Assembly: GCF_000701905.1 (NCBI RefSeq) | Contig: NZ_JNKC01000001.1 | Location: forward strand, 186,001 to 250,000 | DNA length: 64,000 bases | Reading direction: 5' to 3' | Origin: Proteiniclasticum ruminis DSM 24773 | GTDB lineage: Bacteria > Bacillota > Clostridia > Clostridiales > Clostridiaceae | In this document: one piece after another, positions 36,713 to 43,415 of the stretch | How the letters are laid out: every line of letters begins with the position of its first letter | How positions within the stretch are numbered: the stretch's first letter is position 1 | Position numbers and translations under genes: made by a program | The notes under the pieces: model-generated | The model's database searches: none | The model's input: the letters and a program-made list of their open reading frames with translations, nothing else | Told to the model about the DNA's origin: nothing

Positions 36713-36740
36713 AAAAAAAAAACCGCAAAAAATTGCGGTT
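36713..36740 (-). terminator. Terminator after the zinc-ribbon protein gene
   Basis: Stem AACCGCAA/TTGCGGTT (36721-36728 with 36733-36740), then an uninterrupted T run of about ten on the minus strand. It overlaps the stop codon of the gene. Confidence 0.9.
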
Positions 36741-37551
36741 ATCGTTTAATATCTACAAGTAGCCTCTTATACTCCTCGTGCAGTTCTATGAGATTGTCTT
36801 TCGTTTCAGATGTGATATCCCCAGAAATCATTTGAGAAATTGAATTCTCCACATTTTTCAGAACTCCTAACGTTTCGTACTTCGCTATAAAGGTTTCAGG
36901 AGGAAACGCAAGCTCTTCTACAAGAACATTAAGTGTAGCGCTTCGCTCTTTCAGATCATATACATCAGAGACATCCAGGACTTTATTCACAATTCCATTG
37001 AAAACATCTCCCAGTCCCAGCCCTTTCATAAACCTATTGACACGAAGCGTCGTCAGATGTGTGATGTTCTCCTCAATGAGTTTACTCTGACTTTCATAAC
37101 TTTCAACAACCGTATTAAACTTCTCCCGATAGTTCTCCAATTGTTTCAGTTCATCAGCCAAGGCTTGCTGCTGCTTCTTTATCTCTGCTTGAGCTATACG
37201 CTCCTGCTGAGTATCTACAGCTATTTTTACAGCATTATACGCAACAAACACAAACAAAGCCAGCAGTATAACCAATGTCATACGCATTATGACTGACTTT
37301 TTTGGCTTATTGCGCTCAAAATCCGGGTCATAAATCCCATCTTCGTCTGGTCTTTTTCTTCGTTCATAAAACGGACGGCTTTCATCTTTTACATACTGCA
37401 GATTGTTGTCTTGTGTCCGTGCGCTTATGAACTTTCGATGTTCTGAGCTATATCCGCCCAGAGTTACTTTCTTATCCGTTAAAGGACAGCCGCACTGATT
37501 ACAGTACTTGCTTCCCTCAACATTCCCATGTCCACAATTCGAACACTTCAA
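36739..37551 (-). CDS. Zinc-ribbon membrane protein of unknown function
   Basis: A 270-aa protein with an N-terminal zinc ribbon (CSNCG and CNQCGC, Cys 3, 6, 17 and 20), a polar region, one membrane helix (about residues 88-108) and a long coiled-coil C-terminus (about 112-270). The topology is like zinc-ribbon anchor proteins common in Firmicutes, with the ribbon inside and the coiled coil outside. Its function is unknown. The start is TTG at 37551 behind AGGTGAT; no in-frame ATG precedes the first Cys pair. A perfect TATAAT at 37597-37602 (minus strand) may belong to its promoter, though no -35 is clear. Confidence 0.7.
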   Translation of the reverse strand: MKCSNCGHGNVEGSKYCNQCGCPLTDKKVTLGGYSSEHRKFISARTQDNNLQYVKDESRPFYERRKRPDEDGIYDPDFERNKPKKSVIMRMTLVILLALFVFVAYNAVKIAVDTQQERIAQAEIKKQQQALADELKQLENYREKFNTVVESYESQSKLIEENITHLTTLRVNRFMKGLGLGDVFNGIVNKVLDVSDVYDLKERSATLNVLVEELAFPPETFIAKYETLGVLKNVENSISQMISGDITSETKDNLIELHEEYKRLLVDIKR

Positions 37552-37670
37552 AATCCATCACCTACTTTGTTATTACCTCTACTATACACGAGTGACATTA
37601 TACGATTCTTTGTAAAGCATAAATTTTTCCTTAAAACTAAATCTGACCGTGACATAAAAAGTCCGGTAAT

Positions 37671-37701
37671 GAAAAAAGACCAGATATCACAATATCTGAT
37701 C
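37671..37701 (-). terminator. Terminator after the ZIP transporter gene
   Basis: Ten-base stem GACCAGATAT/ATATCTGATC with one G-T pair and a 4-base loop, then TTTTTTC on the minus strand. Confidence 0.85.
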
Positions 37702-37715
37702 CATTCCTTCTTATT

Positions 37716-38528
37716 TCATCCAAGTGCAACATCCAGAATCATCATAATGGTAAAACCTACCATGACGCCCATAGTCGCATAATCCGAGTTATTGTTTGAC
37801 TGCGCTTCAGGTATCAGCTCTTCCACAACTACATAAATCATAGCACCCGCTGCAAAGCACAAAGCAAAGGGAAGGATGCTTCTCAATTTTAGAACAAGCA
37901 GAGCCCCCAAAACACCTGCGATGGGCTCCACGATACCAGAAGCCTGACCATAAAGAAACGCTTTTGATCTGCTCATTCCTTCACGCCTGAGGGGAATTGA
38001 AACAGCTGCTCCTTCAGGGAAATTCTGGAGCCCAATTCCAATCGCAAGAGCAATTGCCCCCATAAGGGTCGAGGATTCAATTCCGGCCGCCACAGCGCCG
38101 AAAGCCACGCCCACCGCTAGCCCTTCAGGAATATTATGGAGTGTTATAGCTAGAACCAGCAAAACACTTCTCTGCCATGATGTTTTAGGTCCTTCCTTCA
38201 CTTTGGGACCTAATCCAAGATGCATATGAGGAAGAGATTTATCTACCAAAAACAGAAACAGTCCACCTGACATGAATCCTGTGGCAGCCATAAGCCAGGG
38301 ATTGAATCCCATCTCTTCAGCCAGATCAATCCCTGGACTGATCAGCGACCAGAAACTTGCTGCGATCATTACTCCTGCAGCAAACCCCAGCATTGTATCA
38401 AAGACCTTTTTATGAATGGTTTTAAAGAAGAATACCAGCGCTGATCCTAAGGCTGTGACTCCCCATGTAAACAGCGTAGCAAATAAAGCCTGAATGGTGG
38501 GATCGAAACGTTCAAAGAATGCAACCAT
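37716..38528 (-). CDS. ZIP-family metal transporter
   Basis: A membrane importer of zinc or other divalent metals. The 270-aa protein has eight predicted helices. The transport signature is in helix 4, TLHNIPEGLAVGVAFGAV (about residue 138-155), and helix 5 has NFPEGAAVSIPLR near 186; the His and Glu residues there line the metal path. An acidic and histidine-containing loop DKSLPHMHLGLGPK lies between helices 3 and 4. It resembles the GufA/ZupT group. The metal cannot be fixed from sequence. It is 30 bp downstream of the yebC gene. Confidence 0.92.
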   Translation of the reverse strand: MVAFFERFDPTIQALFATLFTWGVTALGSALVFFFKTIHKKVFDTMLGFAAGVMIAASFWSLISPGIDLAEEMGFNPWLMAATGFMSGGLFLFLVDKSLPHMHLGLGPKVKEGPKTSWQRSVLLVLAITLHNIPEGLAVGVAFGAVAAGIESSTLMGAIALAIGIGLQNFPEGAAVSIPLRREGMSRSKAFLYGQASGIVEPIAGVLGALLVLKLRSILPFALCFAAGAMIYVVVEELIPEAQSNNNSDYATMGVMVGFTIMMILDVALG

Positions 38529-38558
38529 TGGTTCACCTCAACTTCCAGATATTTATGA

Positions 38559-39296
38559 TTAACCTTCAAACTCCTCATGGAATTCAGCATTGTGGTAAAC
38601 ATTATCCACGTCTTCATCTTCCAGAAGCTTATCCACTAATTTTTGGAACAGAATAGATGTTTCTAAATCCAATGATGTTGTCACATTAGGAATCATTGTC
38701 ACTTCACCTTCAATAATTTCAACACCAGCATCTGTTACCGCTGCTTTCACAGAATCAAATACATCGGGATCAGTGATGATCTCCAAAACATTCTCTTCAG
38801 AAACCATATCCTCAGCACCACTTTCCAGGGCAAGCATCATAATTTCTTCTTCATCAAGCTCTTCTGTCTTCTCAATGACAATCTGACCTTTCTTATTGAA
38901 CATAAACATAACCGAACCGGAAGTGCCAAGATTTCCGCCAAACTTGTCAAAGATATGTCTTACATTTCCTGCTGTTCTGTTCTTATTGTCCGTATAAGCT
39001 TCCACAATAACTGCTACGCCATTGGGTCCATAGCCTTCATAAACCATGTCTTCGTAATTTGCGCTGTTTACATCTCCTGCAGCTTTCTTCAGCAATCTCG
39101 TGATGTTATCACTAGGCATATTGGCTGCTTTCGCCTTCAGAATGACATCCCGGAGCTTTGCATTGGTTTCCGGATTTGCTCCATCCTTCGCTGCCATCAT
39201 CAGCTCTTTGCCGAGTTTCGTAAATATCTTTCCTCTTTTGGCATCTACCTTGCTTTTTTTCGCTTGAATATTATGCCATTTAGAATGTCCTGACAT
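38559..39296 (-). CDS. yebC: YebC/PmpR-family transcription or translation factor
   Basis: A three-domain acidic protein of 245 aa from the ATG at 39296 (GGAGG 9 bases upstream). The family opening MSGHSKWHNIQAKKSKVDAKRGKIFTKLGKEL (in parts) and YEGYGPNGVAVIVEAYTDNKNRT (in parts, near 95) are plain. Members have been described as DNA-binding regulators and, more recently, as factors that relieve ribosome stalling at proline stretches. The latter would suit a genome with a Pro-Ala-rich secreted protein, but this is only an inference. Confidence 0.95.
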   Translation of the reverse strand: MSGHSKWHNIQAKKSKVDAKRGKIFTKLGKELMMAAKDGANPETNAKLRDVILKAKAANMPSDNITRLLKKAAGDVNSANYEDMVYEGYGPNGVAVIVEAYTDNKNRTAGNVRHIFDKFGGNLGTSGSVMFMFNKKGQIVIEKTEELDEEEIMMLALESGAEDMVSEENVLEIITDPDVFDSVKAAVTDAGVEIIEGEVTMIPNVTTSLDLETSILFQKLVDKLLEDEDVDNVYHNAEFHEEFEG

Positions 39297-39343
39297 ATCA
39301 ATCACCCTCCATTTTCTTACAATCCATAATTATAGCACTTCAG

Positions 39344-40000
39344 TTACTCTTCTTCAAACTCTTTATAGAGCCGATGCTCCATTTTATAATATAAAGATGC
39401 ATCCGATACTGAAATTTTTGCTTGGCTGGATGTAAGGTTGACTATATCGTTTTTTAGTATGGGCAGTGCAGTTTCTTCTAGATAGATCTTCAGTGTAACT
39501 TCGGAAGTGTACTCAATCTCTTCCGTCTCAATCTGCTGCTCTCTCAGATAGTATTGAACTTTTCCCAAAAGATCATACTCAATCTGCAGGTTCACCTCAT
39601 AACCTGGAACCCTTTCTACAATACCTGAGGCTTTTACAGCATCGGATGCCCCTTTTACATAGGCTCTTGTTAAGCCCCCAGCGCCAAGGAGAATTCCACC
39701 AAAGTATCTTGTGACTACAACACACACATTTCTTACGTCATTTTTCTTAAGAACCTCGAGGATCGGAATCCCTCCAGTACCTTGCGGTTCACCGTCATCA
39801 CTGTATCTCTGTACATTCATGCTTTCGCCGATGGTATAGGCATACACATGATGTCTAGCATCTTTATATTTCGTTTTTATCTCATCGATAAATGCCCTTG
39901 CTTCTTCTTCTGTGAAAACTCTTTTACAGGCACCTATGAACGTAGATTTCTTTTCTGTAAACTCCGATTCTGATCTTCGTAAAACCGTTTTATATCCCAT
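39344..40000 (-). CDS. yigZ: YigZ/IMPACT-family protein
   Basis: A 218-aa member of the UPF0029/IMPACT family. The N-terminal domain has the signature ARHHVYAYTIG and YSDDGEPQGTGGIPILEVL (in parts, about residues 50-85), followed by CVVVTRYFGGILLGAGGLTRAY (in parts). The C-terminal 70 residues form the second alpha-beta domain. The role is unclear; the eukaryotic relative regulates GCN2. It overlaps the nucleotidyltransferase gene by one base (TAATG). Confidence 0.9.
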   Translation of the reverse strand: MGYKTVLRRSESEFTEKKSTFIGACKRVFTEEEARAFIDEIKTKYKDARHHVYAYTIGESMNVQRYSDDGEPQGTGGIPILEVLKKNDVRNVCVVVTRYFGGILLGAGGLTRAYVKGASDAVKASGIVERVPGYEVNLQIEYDLLGKVQYYLREQQIETEEIEYTSEVTLKIYLEETALPILKNDIVNLTSSQAKISVSDASLYYKMEHRLYKEFEEE

Positions 40001-40893
40001 TACAACCTGTACACATTCTCCTTTATAAGTTCTTTTCCAGAGGGTGTCTTCACTTCCCTGAAGTCTCTTTTTAAAAGACTCTTGTGATGAAGAAGGTTCA
40101 AAATACCTTCCATCTGTATATCGAAGTTCTGGAATAAAGGGTCAGAAATAATCTCTCGCGCGCTCATTGGTTGCGATTTTTCTCTGAAGTATTGGAGAAT
40201 CACTTCGGAAGCTTCTGTAATTTCCTGATCTATGGTCTGTTTCAGGTACTTGTTCACCCCTCTGATTTTCATTTCCAGGTTTTCGCCTGAAACAAGATAA
40301 TGGTATTTTTCCTGATAAGCTGGATCAAGGCCAGCAGCCATCCCTATGGTGTCTTTGGAGATCATATATCCTCTGGAGTTGACATAAACGGAGGCATAAA
40401 GCTCCATGGACTCCAGGATAGAATTATATGCACCATAAAAATTTCTGTTATGAAGAAACTTATCAGTCGCATCTATACTTTTAATGAGTTTACCTAAATA
40501 AGACAGCGTCCATTTTCTTCTGTCCATTTCGGGATAAAACCTGCATTGGTTGTAATGTTCCGTAATATCACTGTCCTTTGAGAAAACAAGCTTTGAAGAG
40601 GAAAAAATCCTATGGATATAGCTGCCCTTCACCTCAAGCCCTTTTAAAGTCATGAACTCTTTCTTGCTCATCACCTTAAAATGAACTGGCACTCCATGTT
40701 CCATCGAGTAGACATTTTCAACGCCCTCTTCTTCACCATCATAAATCACAAAGAAATCAATATCCGAGTTTTCCCAAAGATCTCCATTCACAATGCTGCC
40801 AAAAACAAAAGCTGCCAGAATATCTCGTGTATCACTCATACTTTTTGTTACTTCATGATAAACTCTCTGATATTCAATGATTAGATTCTGCAT
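40000..40893 (-). CDS. Nucleotidyltransferase-domain protein, specific role unknown
   Basis: A 297-aa protein from the ATG at 40893, 5 bases after AGGAGGAG. Its N-terminal domain has the polymerase-beta-fold motif FGSIVNGDLWENSDIDFFVI (residues about 32-51: G-S followed by D-x-D), with another acidic strand later, as in minimal nucleotidyltransferases. The middle (about 130-225) is helical, HEPN-like in position, and the C-terminus looks like a small winged-helix. It overlaps hflX by 20 bp and yigZ by 1 bp, so it is part of that operon. MNT-type domains can be antitoxins or transfer nucleotides to small molecules or proteins; none can be chosen here. Confidence 0.75.
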   Translation of the reverse strand: MQNLIIEYQRVYHEVTKSMSDTRDILAAFVFGSIVNGDLWENSDIDFFVIYDGEEEGVENVYSMEHGVPVHFKVMSKKEFMTLKGLEVKGSYIHRIFSSSKLVFSKDSDITEHYNQCRFYPEMDRRKWTLSYLGKLIKSIDATDKFLHNRNFYGAYNSILESMELYASVYVNSRGYMISKDTIGMAAGLDPAYQEKYHYLVSGENLEMKIRGVNKYLKQTIDQEITEASEVILQYFREKSQPMSAREIISDPLFQNFDIQMEGILNLLHHKSLLKRDFREVKTPSGKELIKENVYRL

Positions 40894-42682
40894 GGTCTCC
40901 TCCTTCAATGATAAAGGGTTCAAACTTCACGAAGTCTTTTTTAAGAATCTTGGCTCTGATCTTTGTGCCCAGTTCCTCATAGGACTCATGAAGCAGCACA
41001 CCACTTTCATGGACAGATGAGATCAGTTTCTGCTGGTCATAGGGTATAAGTGCTTCTATTTCCAGTAAATGGTCTGGAAGAACCTCATTGAACAGCACCA
41101 TCAGTTCTTTCAGATTCGTCCCATTTTTTGCAGATATCTCTATGATCGGATACTTCCCCTCATAAAGCTCCTCCACCTGTTCTGTAATGTAACTCTTCCC
41201 TTTATCAATTTTATTGATAGCAATGATTCTTCTGGTTTCTCCTGCACCAATTTCATTGAGCACTTCATCCACTGCACCTGCTTGCTTCAGACAGTCATCC
41301 ACTGATCCGTCAATCACATGAACCAAGAGGTCTGAATAGATCACTTCTTCTAATGTGGATTTAAATGCTTCTACGAGATCATGAGGCAGCTTTCTTACAA
41401 AGCCCACCGTATCTGTGAGCGTCACCACCCTATTGTTTTCAAGGCTCAGTGCTCTTGTGGTTGTATCAAGCGTCGCAAAAAGCATGTCCTTTTCCAGAAC
41501 TTTTTCTTTCACCACCGCATCTTTTGATGCAAGATCAGCCAAAGCATTTCTTAGCGTGGACTTGCCAGAGTTGGTATACCCCACTAAAGAAATCCTTGGG
41601 ATTTCATTCTGATTCCGGTTTTCTCTCTGAACACTACGAATGGCCACTACTTTTTTCAGTTCATTCTTGAGATCATTTACTCTCTCTCGGATCTTCCGAC
41701 GGTCGATCTCCAGTTTCTGTTCACCAGGTCCTCTGGTTCCAATACCTCCACCAGTTCTGGACATAACAGTGCCAAGACCGATAAGTCTGGACATTCTATA
41801 TTTCAGCTGAGCGAGCTCCACCTGAAGCTTCGCTTCTTTGCTTCTTGCCCTTTTCGCAAATATCTCCAGGATCAGCGTTGTTCGGTCTATGACTTTCACG
41901 CCAAGCTCATCCTCAAGATTTCGGATCTGACTGCCCGAAAGTTCGTCATCAGCAATGACCATATTGCTTCTTGAAAGCTGCAGAGCATCTCTGATTTCTG
42001 ATACTTTGCCCTTGCCGACATAATAAGCATTATCCTGGGTTGCCCTCTTCTGATACAGAAGTTCTCCTACCGAAACCTCAGCAGCCTTCGCCAGTTCACG
42101 TAGTTCATAAAGACTTTCTTCAGAATCTAGTCCCACAAGGACCGCGCGCTCCTCTTCCTCTTCCAAATCTTCGGCTTCCAGAAGAAGACCCTCATTAAAG
42201 AGGATCCGATCAATGATATTGAATCTTTGGGCCTCGTCCAAGCTGAGGGGTTTAGTACCCTCCACATGAATTCTCTGATTCTGTACTGTAAGAAAGCCCA
42301 TGACGACTTCTGGTGTTTCCTTGACCCCTATGGCTACTATGGCATCCAGTTTCATTTTTACCAGAGCTGAAATATCCAACGCCGATAGATTCGGATTGCC
42401 GTTAGGATGCGTATGGACAACCCTCACTCTGGAGAGCTTGCTATCTCTTAAGTCCACCAAGGGCATAGAAACAGTGCTGCTGTCACCAATGGTGACCTCC
42501 ATCACTTTTCCCTTACGGTCAATAAGTACGCTGATTTCACGATTGAGCTCTTCTGTAGCTTTTGTCATGATTTGGATAATTTCATCATTCAAAAATGAAT
42601 ATCTTTCAGTTTTTATATCAAAAATTGCTTCTAATTCTTCTAGGATACGCTTCCGTACACCCTCTATATTTCCAGTAATCAC
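40874..42682 (-). CDS. hflX: GTPase HflX with N-terminal JAMM-like domain
   Basis: HflX is a ribosome-associated GTPase that rescues stalled or stress-damaged ribosomes. The C-terminal part has the glycine-rich helical region GGIGTRGPGEQKLE near 320, the P-loop VGYTNSGKST near 362, DTVGFVRKLPH near 425 and NKIDKG near 485. At 602 aa it is about 170-180 longer than E. coli HflX (about 426). The added N-terminus (about 1-170) contains a complete JAMM metalloprotease motif: E62, then H90-x-H92-x7-S100-x2-D103. The same pattern occurs in RadC. It is unclear whether it is active. The start is GTG at 42682, 7 bases after AGGAGG. Confidence 0.93.
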   Translation of the reverse strand: MITGNIEGVRKRILEELEAIFDIKTERYSFLNDEIIQIMTKATEELNREISVLIDRKGKVMEVTIGDSSTVSMPLVDLRDSKLSRVRVVHTHPNGNPNLSALDISALVKMKLDAIVAIGVKETPEVVMGFLTVQNQRIHVEGTKPLSLDEAQRFNIIDRILFNEGLLLEAEDLEEEEERAVLVGLDSEESLYELRELAKAAEVSVGELLYQKRATQDNAYYVGKGKVSEIRDALQLSRSNMVIADDELSGSQIRNLEDELGVKVIDRTTLILEIFAKRARSKEAKLQVELAQLKYRMSRLIGLGTVMSRTGGGIGTRGPGEQKLEIDRRKIRERVNDLKNELKKVVAIRSVQRENRNQNEIPRISLVGYTNSGKSTLRNALADLASKDAVVKEKVLEKDMLFATLDTTTRALSLENNRVVTLTDTVGFVRKLPHDLVEAFKSTLEEVIYSDLLVHVIDGSVDDCLKQAGAVDEVLNEIGAGETRRIIAINKIDKGKSYITEQVEELYEGKYPIIEISAKNGTNLKELMVLFNEVLPDHLLEIEALIPYDQQKLISSVHESGVLLHESYEELGTKIRAKILKKDFVKFEPFIIEGGDHAESNH

Positions 42683-42709
42683 AAGATTTCCTCCTTTTTT
42701 TCAAGGTTC

Positions 42710-42738
42710 TTGACATATTCACATCAATTATATATTAT
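42710..42738 (+). promoter_or_regulatory. hpt promoter
   Basis: Consensus TTGACA (42710-42715), 17-bp spacer, TATTAT (42733-42738). It is back-to-back with the hflX promoter. Confidence 0.8.
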
Positions 42739-42755
42739 TTACTTTAATATGTACA
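42727..42755 (-). promoter_or_regulatory. hflX promoter
   Basis: Minus-strand TGTACA (42750-42755), 17-bp spacer, TATAAT (42727-42732). Its -10 abuts the -10 of the divergent hpt promoter, so the two polymerases compete for the same DNA. Confidence 0.6.
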
Positions 42756-42774
42756 CTTTGAAAGGAAACGGTGA

Positions 42775-43305
42775 ATGAAGCCCATGGAAAACAAAGAGAG
42801 AAATATTCTCATATCAGCTGAAGAAATTCAGGATAAGGTTAAGATTGTAGGAGCACAAATTACTGAGGACTATAAAGGGAAAAAACTGTATGTTCTGTCT
42901 CTGCTTAGAGGTAGTTTTATTTTCACAGCGGATCTTGTGCGTGCCATAGATTTAGATACAACCATCGGCTTTATGACAACTTCATCTTATGGACACAGCG
43001 AAACATCCAATGGCAGCTGTAAGGTTGTAAATGATGTGCCTGACAACATCGAGGGCTATGATGTGCTCATCGTGGATGATATCATCGATACCGGAATCAC
43101 TATGGAGTTTGTCGTAGATTATGTGAAAGCCAAAGGTGCGAATTCTGTAAAAACCTGTACTCTGTTAGATAAGCCATCCCGAAGAAAAGTAGACATCACT
43201 GCGGATTACTGCTGCTTCGAAATCGAAGATGTCTTTGTTGTAGGCTATGGCCTCAATTATGGAGATTTTTATCGAAATATACCTTATATTTTCAACTGGA
43301 AATAG
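42775..43305 (+). CDS. hpt: Hypoxanthine phosphoribosyltransferase
   Basis: Hpt salvages hypoxanthine (and guanine) with PRPP to IMP or GMP. The 176-aa protein has LSLLRGSFIFTADLVRAI near residue 43, the flexible loop MTTSSYG near 68, and the PRPP motif VLIVDDIIDTGITM near 98; the ending YRNIPYIFNWK is typical. AAAGG precedes the ATG; a second ATG three codons in is possible. Monocistronic, with its own promoter and terminator. Confidence 0.96.
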   Translation: MKPMENKERNILISAEEIQDKVKIVGAQITEDYKGKKLYVLSLLRGSFIFTADLVRAIDLDTTIGFMTTSSYGHSETSNGSCKVVNDVPDNIEGYDVLIVDDIIDTGITMEFVVDYVKAKGANSVKTCTLLDKPSRRKVDITADYCCFEIEDVFVVGYGLNYGDFYRNIPYIFNWK

Positions 43306-43345
43306 TTCCAGAATAGAATTATCAAGGAATCTTAAGAGATTAATA

Positions 43346-43377
43346 AAGATGCTCTACTTCAAGGTAGAGCATCTTTT
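43346..43377 (+). terminator. Terminator after hpt
   Basis: Stem AAGATGCTCTAC/GTAGAGCATCTT with a 6-base loop, then TTTT. The promoter for the next gene begins within 2 bp. Confidence 0.85.
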
Positions 43378-43378
43378 A

Positions 43379-43387
43379 TGCTATAAT
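43379..43387 (+). promoter_or_regulatory. Extended -10 promoter for the class A PBP gene
   Basis: TGC-TATAAT is a perfect extended -10 element directly after the hpt terminator tail. A poor -35 (TTCAAG, 18 bp upstream) would fall in the terminator loop. Confidence 0.65.
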
Positions 43388-43415
43388 ACTTAAGTAAATA
43401 TTCTACGGAGGTAAG

